Positions 8,735 to 17,392 of a stretch of 64,000 nucleotides of DNA are shown here, one piece after another (the first letter of the stretch is position 1; each line of letters begins with the position of its first letter). Origin of the DNA: Isosphaeraceae bacterium (lineage in GTDB: Bacteria; Planctomycetota; Planctomycetia; Isosphaerales; Isosphaeraceae). The notes below the pieces were generated by a model. That model was not told the origin of the DNA and did no database searches. It was given only the letters and a program-made list of their open reading frames with translations. The stretch lies in contig JAJPJC010000450.1 in NCBI GenBank assembly GCA_021324445.1, forward strand, positions 17,849-81,848, written 5' to 3'. The position numbers and the translations under genes were made by a program.

Positions 8735-9366
8735 CGGTGGGACTGGCCGTCCAGGCGGCCCTGGAGCGGCTCAATCAGACCGAGCGGCCGGAGTTGCTCC
8801 ATCCGCTGGCGACGGTCCCGAGGGAGCTCGGCGCCTGGACCGGCTCGGACCAGCCGGTGGATCCGGAGATCCTGGAGCGGGCGCAGACCACCGAGTACCT
8901 CAACCGGGTCTATGAGAGCCGCAAGTACCCGGGGCTCAAGCTCCACCTCTGGGTCAATTACTCCCGAGTGGGGAACAACCTGCGGCACACGCCGGAGATC
9001 TGCCTGCCGTCCGGGGGCTGGACCAAGATCGAGTCGCAAACGCGGGTGCTGCCGATCGACGCCGGCGGCGCTTCCCCGGTCCGAATCACCCGGCTGGGTT
9101 ATTCCCGGGGCGAACTGGTCGAGCATGTCGGCTTCTGGTACTATATCTTCGGTGAAGGGAAGCTGGAGAACTACGTCCGGCACCTGCCGATCACGAGCCG
9201 AAGCAGTCACGGGAGGACGACGCGGGGCTCGTCGATGACGGTTGAGGTGTTCTATCCCGGCGACCAGGATCTCGAGGGCGAGGCGTTGCGCGAGTTCGCC
9301 CGGGAGCTGATCGGTGCGATGGAGCCCATTCTGCCGATCCGCCGGGCTGCCTACCATGTCCCCTGA
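8692..9366 (+). CDS. EpsI family exosortase-associated protein
   Basis: A 224-residue protein with one N-terminal membrane segment (residues 8-25) and an extracytoplasmic domain of the EpsI family. Family features include the early LGAWTG segment, the LHLWVNYS strand, and the R-H-T-P-E-I-C-L-P-S-G-G-W box near residue 100. The start at 8692 is preceded by AAGGAGGG at 8681-8688. A longer open frame begins at 7687 but is only a shadow of the exosortase gene. EpsI proteins are found next to, or fused with, exosortases in EPS loci; their biochemical role is not settled. Translational coupling with the exosortase is likely, given the 43-bp overlap. Confidence 0.88.
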   Translation: MSRFQRVVLCGAVLTVGLAVQAALERLNQTERPELLHPLATVPRELGAWTGSDQPVDPEILERAQTTEYLNRVYESRKYPGLKLHLWVNYSRVGNNLRHTPEICLPSGGWTKIESQTRVLPIDAGGASPVRITRLGYSRGELVEHVGFWYYIFGEGKLENYVRHLPITSRSSHGRTTRGSSMTVEVFYPGDQDLEGEALREFARELIGAMEPILPIRRAAYHVP

Positions 9367-9482
9367 GGTCCGAGGGTCGATTCCGGGCGAGTGGGTCGTC
9401 GCTCTGGGAGGGGGGGTGAAATCCAGCGGTCGCCAACGCGGCACGTTGGTAGGCTTCATCCACCGTGCAACTGAGAATTCAC

Positions 9483-10499
9483 ATGAGACGCGCATTAATC
9501 ACGGGAATCACCGGTCAAGATGGGTCGTACCTGGCGGAGCTGCTCCTGAGCCAGCCCGACTACGAGGTCCATGGGCTGGTCCGCCGCTCGAGCAGCCTCA
9601 ACCGCCAGCGCATCGACCACCTCGCCGCACGGGATGCGTCGACTCGCGAGCGGTTCCACCTCCATTACGCCGACCTGGCCGATGCGTCGAGCCTGTCGAT
9701 GGTCATGCACCAGGTCCGACCGGATGAGGTCTATAACCTCGGCGCCCAGAGCCATGTCCGCGTCTCGTTCGACCAGCCCGAGTACACGGTCGACGTGGTC
9801 GCCCTGGGAGCGCTGCGGCTGCTGGACGCGACCCGGCAATTGGCTCGGACTCAGCCCGTGAAGTTCTATCAGGCCTCCAGCTCGGAGATGTACGGATCAG
9901 CGCCGCCGCCGCAAGGACTGGACACGCCGTTCCACCCCCGCAGCCCCTATGCCTGCGCCAAGGTGTACGCCCACTGGCAGACGATCAATTATCGGGAAGC
10001 CTATGGGCTCTTCGCCTGCTCGGGGATTCTCTTCAACCACGAGAGCCCGCGCCGGGGCGAGTCGTTCGTGACGCGCAAGGTGACCCTTGGCGCGGCTCGC
10101 ATCAAGGAGGGCCTCCAGAAGAAGCTGGTCATGGGCAATCTCGATGCCAGGCGCGACTGGGGCTTCGCCGGCGATTACGTCCAGGCCATGTGGCTGATGC
10201 TCCAGCAGGATCGGCCCGACGACTACGTGGTCGCCACCGGCGAGACCCACTCGGTGCGGGAGCTGCTGGAGCTGGCCTTCTCCTCGCTGGAACTCGACTA
10301 TCGCGACTTCGTCGAATTCGATCCGAGATACACGCGGCCCTCGGAAGTCGAGGTCCTCCTCGGAGATGCGACCAAGGCCCGCACGGTGCTCGGCTGGAAG
10401 CCCCAGATCGACTTCCGGGGCCTCGTCCAGATGATGATCGAGAGCGACCTGGAGCTGGCGCGTCGCGAGCGGTTTGCGCGGACGTACAGCCGGCCGTAG
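9483..10499 (+). CDS. gmd: GDP-mannose 4,6-dehydratase
   Basis: A 338-residue extended short-chain dehydrogenase. It converts GDP-mannose to GDP-4-keto-6-deoxymannose, the precursor of GDP-fucose, GDP-rhamnose and related deoxysugars. The NADP-binding motif GITGQDGSYL begins at residue 7. RRSSSLN and the SSSEMYG active-site loop are typical of Gmd, and the catalytic pair is Tyr156/Lys160 in YACAK. The family-specific FNHESPRRGESFVTRK region is intact. An in-frame GTG 18 bp upstream (9465) is possible, but ATG 9483 puts the Rossmann fold at the usual distance from the N-terminus. The length is close to family norm. Its presence suggests a 6-deoxyhexose in the EPS. The reductase or epimerase that would finish the sugar is not in the window. 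Confidence 0.92.
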   Translation: MRRALITGITGQDGSYLAELLLSQPDYEVHGLVRRSSSLNRQRIDHLAARDASTRERFHLHYADLADASSLSMVMHQVRPDEVYNLGAQSHVRVSFDQPEYTVDVVALGALRLLDATRQLARTQPVKFYQASSSEMYGSAPPPQGLDTPFHPRSPYACAKVYAHWQTINYREAYGLFACSGILFNHESPRRGESFVTRKVTLGAARIKEGLQKKLVMGNLDARRDWGFAGDYVQAMWLMLQQDRPDDYVVATGETHSVRELLELAFSSLELDYRDFVEFDPRYTRPSEVEVLLGDATKARTVLGWKPQIDFRGLVQMMIESDLELARRERFARTYSRP

Positions 10500-10530
10500 G
10501 GAGCCGGTTCTTGAATTGCGGTTGCGCGAC

Positions 10531-10630
10531 AGAACCCCCCCTGCCCCCCCTTCGTAAGGGGGGGAAACCCGAGGGCGGCTCGCCCCGTTCTTGTCCCCCG
10601 CTTGCGAAGGGGAGGTTAGGGGGGGTCGAG
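10531..10630. repeat. C-run/G-run palindromic intergenic element
   Basis: Two inverted copies of a roughly 30-bp module face each other. The first has a C-run, TTCGTAA and a G-run (about 10542-10564). The second reads CCCCCGCTTGCGAAGGGG followed by AGGTTAGGGGGG (about 10595-10625). Each half can fold as its own hairpin and the two can pair with each other. It follows gmd directly, so it could end transcription, but it looks more like a dispersed palindromic repeat. Confidence 0.75.
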
Positions 10631-10685
10631 GAGCGGCCACAGCGGGCGGAAGACCATTCCCGGATCATGGAGGATCGAAGTCGCG

Positions 10686-12029
10686 ATGGAGACGCCGCGA
10701 GCTGGGAAGCCGGTGCTGGTGGCCTGCCCCGATGCGCGGCCACCGGCCTATCAAGCCGTCATCGGGTTGAGTCGGGCGGGGCTGCTGGGGGAGTTCCTGA
10801 CGGCCAGCTATTACGACCGGGGCGGGCGGCTGGCCCGACTGGCGCGTCGGCTCGTTCCCGATCGCCTGGCACGGCTGGAGCGGCTCCTGCTCCGCCGCCA
10901 TGACCCGGAGATCCCGCCGGATCGGGTTCGGACTCAGCCCGGCTTCGACCTGGCGCTGCGGTTGGAGTCGCACCTGGCGGCAAAGCGGCCGGGCCTGCGC
11001 CGCGTCGTGGCGCGTTGGCGGACTGAGCGGTTCGATGCCCGGCTCGCGGGGCTCGTCGCGCGGACCCGGCCCGGGGCCCTCCTGGTTTTCAGCGACGTCG
11101 GCTCGGCCGCGACCCTGCCGGCCTGCCGCCGGCTGGGCATCCCGACCATCTTGAGCATGGTCCACGGCGACGTCCGGGAGGAGCGCCAGGTCCTCGCGGA
11201 GGAAGCCGAAGCCGCGCCGGAGTTCTTCCCCTTGTATCTCGGCGACAGTCGCCTGGACCGCGCGGAGCTCGACTGGCTGCACCAGCGGCGGCTCCGGGAG
11301 CTGGCGATGGCCGACCGCGTGGTCGTCCCCTCCGATCACATCGCCCGGACGCTCCACCGCCACGGGACCGCGCCGGATCGCATCCGGGTGATTCCCTATG
11401 CCGCCGACTGCCGCCGCTTCCGCCCGATGGCCGGCAAGCGCCCGGGGGCGACCTGCACCTTCCTGTTCGCCGGCGGCATCAGCCAGCGCAAGGGGATCCA
11501 GTACCTGCTCGAGGCCTGGATCCGGATCCGCCGCCCTGGCTGGAGGCTCCAGCTCCTGGGTCCCCTGCCCCGAGACCTTGGCCCGCTCCGCCCTTACCTG
11601 GATCGGGTCGAGCCGCTGGGCCGGGTCGGGCACGCCGAGATGCCCGCGCGGCTGGCGGCGGCCGATGTCTTCGTGTTTCCCTCGCTGTTCGAAGGCTCGG
11701 CGGTCGTCACCTACGAGGCCCTGGCCTGCGGCCTGCCCCTGGTGGTCACGCCCAACGCCGGCTCGGTCGCGCGCGATGGCATCGAGGGCTTCGTGGTCGG
11801 CCCGCGCGACGTCGAAACCCTGGCCCAGCGGATGGAGCGGCTGGGGAACGATCCCGAGCTGCGCGCCGCGATGGCCGCCGCCGCCCGGACGCGGGCCCTG
11901 GCCTTCGACTGGCCGCGCTACCATGCCGCGCTGGTCGACCTGGTCCAGGACCTCCTCGAGCCGGGAACCACACGCGCACCCCACAATGCCGGTCGACGGG
12001 CCCGCGCGCGATCGGGGTCCGCCGGGTGA
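10686..12029 (+). CDS. Glycosyltransferase family 4 (GT-B)
   Basis: A 447-residue GT-B enzyme expected to transfer a sugar from a nucleotide donor onto the growing lipid-linked repeat unit at the cytoplasmic membrane. The C-terminal Rossmann domain is clear: FAGGISQRKGIQYLLEAW begins the donor half, and the retaining GT4 E-x7-E motif is in FEGSAVVTYEALACG, followed by GLPLVVTPNAGS. The N-terminal acceptor domain is more divergent. The ATG at 10686 follows the C-run/G-run repeat. It is the first of four glycosyltransferases in the locus. Donor and linkage cannot be told from the sequence. Confidence 0.85.
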   Translation: METPRAGKPVLVACPDARPPAYQAVIGLSRAGLLGEFLTASYYDRGGRLARLARRLVPDRLARLERLLLRRHDPEIPPDRVRTQPGFDLALRLESHLAAKRPGLRRVVARWRTERFDARLAGLVARTRPGALLVFSDVGSAATLPACRRLGIPTILSMVHGDVREERQVLAEEAEAAPEFFPLYLGDSRLDRAELDWLHQRRLRELAMADRVVVPSDHIARTLHRHGTAPDRIRVIPYAADCRRFRPMAGKRPGATCTFLFAGGISQRKGIQYLLEAWIRIRRPGWRLQLLGPLPRDLGPLRPYLDRVEPLGRVGHAEMPARLAAADVFVFPSLFEGSAVVTYEALACGLPLVVTPNAGSVARDGIEGFVVGPRDVETLAQRMERLGNDPELRAAMAAAARTRALAFDWPRYHAALVDLVQDLLEPGTTRAPHNAGRRARARSGSAG

Positions 12030-12084
12030 AGAGACCGGCCCTGTACCGCCGGCACCACGGCGGGGAGTGAAGCGAGCGAGCATC

Positions 12085-13437
12085 ATGGACGAGCTTATGT
12101 ACGTTTATGGGACAGCCGGGATGATCCTGGCTTACTTCCTGGTGCAGGTCCTCACGAGGCGGTTCGATCCATTCGCGCCGGTCTGGCTGTTCCTTGTTGG
12201 ATATGTTCATGTCTATATAATCCAGGCGCTGAGCTATCATGAATGGGGCGTAGGCGTCCGGGGCAAGGACCTGGTCGCGGCGGCGAACTGGCGGGCGTTG
12301 TGGGCCCTCGCCTGGTTCCTGGCGGTCTACCACTCGGGGATCGGGCGGCGTGCCGCGGCGCTGCTGCGCCGGCCGCCGGCGGGCTGGTCGCCGACCTTTG
12401 TCGCCGTGCTGAGCCCGCCGCTGGTCCTCTGGGGCCTGTACTGCTCGGGGCACCTGATCGGCGAGGGATTCGATGACGTGACCTCGGTCGCTCCCGAGGT
12501 GGCGCTCGTCCGCTCGTTCCCATTCGTCCTGATGGTGGCCGCGATCCTGATGATCGTGACGGGCCGGACGAGGACCGCGCCGCGGCCGGCCTTCCTGGCC
12601 CCGGGGCTCCTCTGCGCCCTGGCCTATGTCTTGCTCTGGATGTTCAACGGCAAGCGCTCGCACTCGCTCATCGCCGTGCTGTCCACGATCTGTGCCTTGT
12701 ACACCACCCGGCTCAAGCGACCCTCCTGGCCGGTGCTGGTGACGACCGCCTGTGCGGGCGTCCTGGTGGTGGCGCTGGCCATCGGCTGGCGGAATGACAG
12801 GAGCCATGAGCGCTCGTTGGCGGGATTCGCGACCTTCGTCGGCGATTTTCAGCTCGCCCGGATCCTGGAGAGCCTCAACCTCTCCGACGGCGATGAAGAG
12901 CTGGACACGTATGAAACCACCGAATACGGTGGGTTCCTCCTGATGATGGATACGGTCCCCGAGAAATCGGGATATGACTATGGCGCGAATTACATCCGGC
13001 TGGTCTCGACCTTCATTCCCCGGATCGTCTGGCCCACCAAGCCCCTTTACGGTCGCCAGCAGTGGGTGAATGCCTGGATCGCCGGCTCGGAATTGGAGCG
13101 CGATGAGACCTTCACCAGTCCGGCGATCGGCATCCTGGGCGCCACCCAGCTCAACGGCGGCGCGATCGGGACCTGGATCGTGCTCGCCGTCGTGGCTTTG
13201 GTGCTCCGCACCGCCTACGAATACTTCCGCCTCCACGCCGGGGCGCCGTGGACCCAGTTCTGGTGGTCGATCACCTATTACAATGCGTGGTTCATGGTCG
13301 TCAACGACGACCCCCTGGTCTGGTTCTACTACAATTGGGGTTTCACCACGTTTCCCTTCGTGATCCTGATGTGGTGGGCCTCGAAGCCGGCCGGCGCGCC
13401 TGCCACGTCGGCGCGTCCCTGCTCGGGAGTCGCGTGA
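12085..13437 (+). CDS. Wzy-like oligosaccharide repeat-unit polymerase (polytopic membrane protein)
   Basis: A 450-residue membrane protein with about ten hydrophobic segments and large loops containing SFIPRIVWPTKPLYG-like and FTSPAIGILG segments. This pattern recalls the O-antigen polymerase (Wzy) class, where sequence conservation is weak. Around residue 285 the loop holds charged, aromatic residues (YETTEYGGFL, EKSGYDYG). The start is chosen at ATG 12085; an in-frame GTG at 12067 lies just upstream, and much longer open frame to 11398 overlaps the preceding GT and is not coding. It sits between two glycosyltransferases. With the ligase-like protein at 3375, the locus therefore has two candidate polymerases or ligases. 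The call rests on topology, loop features and context more than on motifs. Confidence 0.68.
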   Translation: MDELMYVYGTAGMILAYFLVQVLTRRFDPFAPVWLFLVGYVHVYIIQALSYHEWGVGVRGKDLVAAANWRALWALAWFLAVYHSGIGRRAAALLRRPPAGWSPTFVAVLSPPLVLWGLYCSGHLIGEGFDDVTSVAPEVALVRSFPFVLMVAAILMIVTGRTRTAPRPAFLAPGLLCALAYVLLWMFNGKRSHSLIAVLSTICALYTTRLKRPSWPVLVTTACAGVLVVALAIGWRNDRSHERSLAGFATFVGDFQLARILESLNLSDGDEELDTYETTEYGGFLLMMDTVPEKSGYDYGANYIRLVSTFIPRIVWPTKPLYGRQQWVNAWIAGSELERDETFTSPAIGILGATQLNGGAIGTWIVLAVVALVLRTAYEYFRLHAGAPWTQFWWSITYYNAWFMVVNDDPLVWFYYNWGFTTFPFVILMWWASKPAGAPATSARPCSGVA

Positions 13438-13470
13438 TCCGTCCCCCCAGGCGCGAGAGGACCCTCGATC

Positions 13471-14715
13471 ATGACCTTCGCGGTCTGCTTCACGAACTTC
13501 GGCCCCTATCACCTGGCCCGGCTGGGTGCGCTGGCCGATCGGCTGGCCCGACGGGGGGACCGGCTGATCGCCTACGAGGTCGCCGGCAGCGAGCAGACAT
13601 ACCCCTGGACCCGCAGGCGTCAGGGAGGCTCGTTCCAGTGGACGACGCTGTTCCCGGACCGGACCCTGGAAACGATCGAGCCGGACGCCTGCCGGCGGGC
13701 GATGGTCGCGGCGCTCGAGTCCGACCGGCCCGACGTACTGGGCATCGTCGGCTATGCCCGTCCCGAGTCGATGGCCGCGGCGCGCTGGGCCCGTCGCCGC
13801 GATCGACCGGCAATCCTGATGTCCGAGAGTCAGGCAATCGACCGGCCGCGCGCCTGGTGGAAAGAGCTGGTCAAGCGGCGCCGGGTCTCCCTCTTCGACG
13901 CGGCGGTGGTGGGCGGCCCGGCCCACCGCGACTACCTGGCGCAGCTCGGGATGTCCCCGGAACGCATCGCCCTGGGTTACAACGCGGTCGACAACGACTA
14001 CTTCGCGACGGCCGCCCGGCGATGGCGTGACGATCCCGAGGGCCGCGTCGGCTTGCCCGGTGCCCCCTATTTCTTGACCGTCTGCCGGTTCGCCCCGGAG
14101 AAGAACCTCGTCCGCCTGATCCAAGCCTATGCGCGCTACCGGCAGCGCAACACCGGGAAACCGGCCTGGGATCTCGTCCTCTGCGGCGACGGGCCCGGGC
14201 GGGCCGAGGTCGAGACGGCCATCGCCGCCAGCGACTGCGCCCGGGCCATCCACCGGCCCGGCTTCCTCCAAATCGACGCGCTGCCGCGCTGGTACGCGCA
14301 CGCCGGCGCCTTCATCCTGCCCAGTCTCTCCGAGCCCTGGGGACTCGTCGTGAATGAAGCCGCGGCCAGCGGCTTGCCCCTGCTGGTTTCCAACCGCGCC
14401 GGCTGCGCGGCCACGCTGGTGCCGGAGCCGCCAGGGACCACCGGCGCCCGCTTCGACCCGCTCGACGTCGAGGCAATGGCGGACCAGCTGCTGGCGATGG
14501 CCACGGCCCCCGCCGCGACGCGCGCGGCCATGGGCCGGCGCGCGTCGGAGACGGTCTCACTCTGGGGTCCCGACCGATTCGCGCGCGGCGTGCTGGAAGC
14601 GATCGAACTGGCCCGAACAGCCCGAGACGGTCCACCACGAACGATGTGGAACAGGAGACGGAGAGATTTAACCACGAAAAACACGAAATACACGAAAATG
14701 CAAAATCTCAGATAA
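13471..14715 (+). CDS. Glycosyltransferase family 4 with C-terminus supplied by a repeat element
   Basis: A 414-residue GT-B glycosyltransferase. The donor-binding half starts at FLTVCRFAPEKNLVRLI (about residue 190), and the E-x7-E motif lies in SEPWGLVVNEAAASGLPLL. The N-terminal half begins with a FTNFGPYHLARL segment typical of GT4 acceptor domains. It belongs to the EPS locus and probably adds one sugar of the repeat unit. The last 17 or so residues, starting DLTTKNTKYTK, are translated from the left arm of the AT-rich inverted repeat at 14664-14816. The original stop codon has thus been replaced by one inside the element. This should not affect catalysis because the tail lies beyond the GT fold. 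Confidence 0.85.
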   Translation: MTFAVCFTNFGPYHLARLGALADRLARRGDRLIAYEVAGSEQTYPWTRRRQGGSFQWTTLFPDRTLETIEPDACRRAMVAALESDRPDVLGIVGYARPESMAAARWARRRDRPAILMSESQAIDRPRAWWKELVKRRRVSLFDAAVVGGPAHRDYLAQLGMSPERIALGYNAVDNDYFATAARRWRDDPEGRVGLPGAPYFLTVCRFAPEKNLVRLIQAYARYRQRNTGKPAWDLVLCGDGPGRAEVETAIAASDCARAIHRPGFLQIDALPRWYAHAGAFILPSLSEPWGLVVNEAAASGLPLLVSNRAGCAATLVPEPPGTTGARFDPLDVEAMADQLLAMATAPAATRAAMGRRASETVSLWGPDRFARGVLEAIELARTARDGPPRTMWNRRRRDLTTKNTKYTKMQNLR

Positions 14716-14816
14716 GTTTAATATATTTAATAGATGAAGACTATTAATATTATAAAATACATAATGGATGATTTTCTGTATTTTTAGTGTATTTCGTGTA
14801 TTTCGTGGTTAAATCT
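14664..14816. mobile_element. AT-rich MITE-like palindromic element, 16-bp perfect terminal inverted repeats
   Basis: The ends are exact inverted repeats, AGATTTAACCACGAAA and its complement. Inside, each arm continues with degenerate ACACGAAAT units. The centre (14700-14780) is nearly all A and T, in strong contrast to the GC-rich genes on both sides. It has no coding capacity of its own. It overlaps the 3' end of one glycosyltransferase gene and ends 37 bp before the next start. The TIRs, size of 153 bp and base composition suggest a non-autonomous mobile element or a remnant. Confidence 0.8.
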
Positions 14817-14853
14817 GCGTTCCTCCAGGCGGTGACCCGAGCGAGGTGAGTTC

Positions 14854-16056
14854 ATGAGCGAGAGGCAAGGCCAAGTCGTCCTGGCCGAGCGGCGGCGCCG
14901 TGGCGGGGCCGTCCAGCAGCAGCGCGGGACGTGGGTCCATCTTTGCAATGGTCTGGACCCGCGGCGCGATGGCGGCATGGTGCCCAGCATCCTGGGCATG
15001 ACCGGGGCCTTGAGCCGCCTCCGGCCGGGTGTGAGGATCGTCACGCCCACAGCGTCCCGGCTCGACGGGATCGCGCTGCCCGCGGGATTGGCGCTGGAGG
15101 GGCCCGAGACCGACCTGGCCGTTGCGGTGCGCGCGGCCGAAGTGGTGCATCTGCACGGGCTCTGGCAGGTCCAGACGCGGCGGGGTGCGCGGGTGGCGCG
15201 CGCGGCCCGCGTTCCCTATGTCATCACCGCCCACGGGATGGCCGAGCCCTGGGCGCTGCGGCACAAGTACTGGAAGAAGCGAATCTACCTGGCGCTCGTC
15301 GAGGCGAGGAACCTCCGGCGGGCCTCGTGCCTGCACGCGCTGTCTCGCCCCGAGATCAGCCACCTGCGGGCAATCGCCCCCTGGACCCCCGTCGGTTTCA
15401 TCCCCAACGGCGTCGACCTGGGATTCGCCGAGGACTTGCCTGCCCGGTCGGTCCTCGAAGCGGAGTGCCCGGAGCTGCGCGGCAAGTTCGTCCTCCTGTT
15501 CTTCGCGCGGCTGCACCTGAAGAAGGGGCTCGATCTGCTGGCCGAGGCCCTCGGCCGGATCGCGCCCGGGCGGCCGGACCTGCACGTCCTGCTGGCCGGC
15601 AAGGACGACGGGTCCTGGTCGCCGTTCCGGGACCGGATGGAGCAGCTCGGCCTGGGTCGGCGGCTGACCTACCTGGGTCATGTCGCAGGTGAGCGTGCCC
15701 GGCAGGTCTGGGCCGCGGCCGACGCCTTTGTCCTGCCCAGCTACAGCGAGGGTTTCAGCATGGCCATCCTCGAGGCGCTGGCCTGCCGCCTCCCCTGCCT
15801 GATCACGACCGCCTGCCACTTCCCCGAGCTGGCCGCGGCCGGGGGCGCCGTGGTTGTGCCGCCGGACGCCGGCGCCGTCACCGGAGGCCTCCGCGAACTG
15901 CTCGAACGGACGCCGCGGGAACGTGCGGAACTCGGCCGTCGCGGCCGCCGGCTCGTCGAACAGGACTATACCTGGGACCGGCAAGCCGAGCGCCTGGCCG
16001 CGGTCTATCGATGGCTCAGCGGGGGCGGGACGCCCCCCGAGGCCGTTGTTCCCTGA
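14854..16056 (+). CDS. Glycosyltransferase family 4 (GT-B)
   Basis: A 400-residue GT4 enzyme. The N-terminal domain has a glycine-rich DGGMVPSILGM segment and a VHLHGLW strand. The donor half begins with LLFFARLHLKKGLDLL at about residue 213. The E-x7-E motif is in YSEGFSMAILEALACRLP, and HFPELAAAGGAVVV closes the nucleotide-binding part. The HGLW/HG motifs and overall layout resemble GT4 enzymes of colanic-acid-type clusters. The ATG at 14854 follows GAGGTGAG. It begins shortly after the AT-rich element, so it may have its own promoter there; no promoter was identified. Confidence 0.85.
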   Translation: MSERQGQVVLAERRRRGGAVQQQRGTWVHLCNGLDPRRDGGMVPSILGMTGALSRLRPGVRIVTPTASRLDGIALPAGLALEGPETDLAVAVRAAEVVHLHGLWQVQTRRGARVARAARVPYVITAHGMAEPWALRHKYWKKRIYLALVEARNLRRASCLHALSRPEISHLRAIAPWTPVGFIPNGVDLGFAEDLPARSVLEAECPELRGKFVLLFFARLHLKKGLDLLAEALGRIAPGRPDLHVLLAGKDDGSWSPFRDRMEQLGLGRRLTYLGHVAGERARQVWAAADAFVLPSYSEGFSMAILEALACRLPCLITTACHFPELAAAGGAVVVPPDAGAVTGGLRELLERTPRERAELGRRGRRLVEQDYTWDRQAERLAAVYRWLSGGGTPPEAVVP

Positions 16057-16130
16057 TCGGCCGCGGCCGATCCGATCCGCACCGAACGGTCGGTCGGACC
16101 TTAGTCGGGAGAGAACACTCTGAAGTTTCC

Positions 16131-16391
16131 CCAGCCCTGAAGGGCGGGTTTTCGGTTTACCCTAGCCATCGAAGGGCTGAGACGCCCAAAGGAATCTTCA
16201 CCGCGGAGCCCGCAGAGCCCGCAGAGATCCCGACCGAGAACGTTCCCAGGTTCAGGGGTCGTCGGTCTCTGCCTTCCTCTCCGCGATCTCTGCGGTCTCT
16301 GCGGTGCACACAACGGGTTTCGATTGTCGATCGGAATCGATTTTCGTGGGGGCGCGGCTCCTCCCCAGGCCTGAAGGCAGGGGTTTCCGCC
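16131..16391. repeat. Composite intergenic repeat (CCGCAGAG inverted arms flanked by CTGAAGG units)
   Basis: This gap of more than 300 bp holds repeats rather than a gene. The inner arms are 16199-16229, with repeated CCGCAGAG-type units, and 16278-16306, with the reverse complement CTCTGCGG units. Outside them lie related CCAGCCCTGAAGGGCGGG (about 16131) and CCAGGCCTGAAGGCAGGGG (about 16366) stretches. The following glycosyltransferase frame stays open through the repeat up to 16011, but its recognisable domain begins only at 16404. Confidence 0.7.
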
Positions 16392-16403
16392 GCGACGACT
16401 TTG

Positions 16404-17372
16404 ATGACAGTCCCGGTTAGTGTGGTCGTGCCGGTCAAGAACGAGGCCGAGAACCTCAGGCGATGCCTGCCCGCGCTGGGGTGGGCCGACGAGGTCTTCG
16501 TGGTCGATAGCCAGAGCACCGACGCCACGGCGGGTGTGGCCGCCGAGCACGGCGCCACGGTCGTCCAGTTCCACTTCAACGGCACCTACCCCAAGAAGAA
16601 GAACTGGGCGCTGGAGAACCTGGCCTTCCGCAACGAGTGGGTCTTGATCGTCGATGCCGACGAGGTGGTCGTCCCCGAGCTGGCCGCGGAGATCCCGCGG
16701 CGGATCGCCCGCGACGAGGCCGACGGCTACTACCTCAACTCGCGCTACTATTTCCTGGGCCGCCGCATCCGCCACTGCGGATATTCCGATTGCTGGAACC
16801 TCCGGCTCTTCAAGCATCGCCTGGGCCGTTATGAACGAATGCCCGACCACACCGGGGGTCGGACCGGCGATAACGAGGCCCACGAGCAGGTCGAGCTCGC
16901 GGGCCGCGTGCTCCGCCTCGACAACGAACTCGAGCACCACGCCTACCCGACGATCGCCGCCTGGGTCGAGAAACACAACCGTTACGCCATCTGGGAGGCC
17001 GCGCTCCACGACCGGATGCTCGCCGAGCCCATCCCGCCGACGCTCGCGGGCGTCCAGCGATTCCGCCGCCGGCTCAAGAAGCTCGCCGCACGACTCCCGC
17101 TGCGCCCACTGATCCGTTTCTTATATTCTTATATATTTAGACTAGGATTCCTGGACGGACGTCCGGGGCTGATCTTCTGCGGACTCCTGGCCTTCTATGA
17201 CTTTTTGATCCTGGCGAATCGCTATGAGCACCAGTGGAAATCCCAGGCGGCGGGGCTGGGAGCTCGGCCTTCCCAGGACAACGACGATCGCGGCCCGGCC
17301 GGGTGTTCGAGGACACCGCGGGGCGAGCGCGCCGAGCCGGGGATCCCCCAGCTCGCCGGCTCGCCCCGCTGA
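16404..17372 (+). CDS. Glycosyltransferase family 2 (WaaE/KdtX-like)
   Basis: A GT-A enzyme of 322 residues starting at ATG 16404. The open frame extends upstream to 16011, but that part is repeat DNA. The first residues, VSVVVPVKNEAENLRRCLPAL, are the classic GT2 start, followed by the VDSQSTD segment and the metal-binding DAD in LIVDADEVV. The basic PKKKNWAL segment and aromatic YYLNSRYYFLGR region match the LPS-core-type branch of GT2. Near the C-terminus a hydrophobic pair of helices (about 225-280) suggests membrane association. It is the last plus-strand gene of the EPS locus and probably adds a branch or terminal sugar. Confidence 0.86.
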   Translation: MTVPVSVVVPVKNEAENLRRCLPALGWADEVFVVDSQSTDATAGVAAEHGATVVQFHFNGTYPKKKNWALENLAFRNEWVLIVDADEVVVPELAAEIPRRIARDEADGYYLNSRYYFLGRRIRHCGYSDCWNLRLFKHRLGRYERMPDHTGGRTGDNEAHEQVELAGRVLRLDNELEHHAYPTIAAWVEKHNRYAIWEAALHDRMLAEPIPPTLAGVQRFRRRLKKLAARLPLRPLIRFLYSYIFRLGFLDGRPGLIFCGLLAFYDFLILANRYEHQWKSQAAGLGARPSQDNDDRGPAGCSRTPRGERAEPGIPQLAGSPR

Positions 17373-17392
17373 CCGTCGCCGGTAGACGGGCC

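Noticed and set aside
10531..10630. Possible CRISPR-like repeats
   Set aside because: The repeats are inverted, only two copies exist and there are no spacers or cas genes.
16011..16403. N-terminal extension of the GT2 glycosyltransferase
   Set aside because: The extension is translated repeat DNA (CCGCAGAG units). The GT2 fold starts at 16404.
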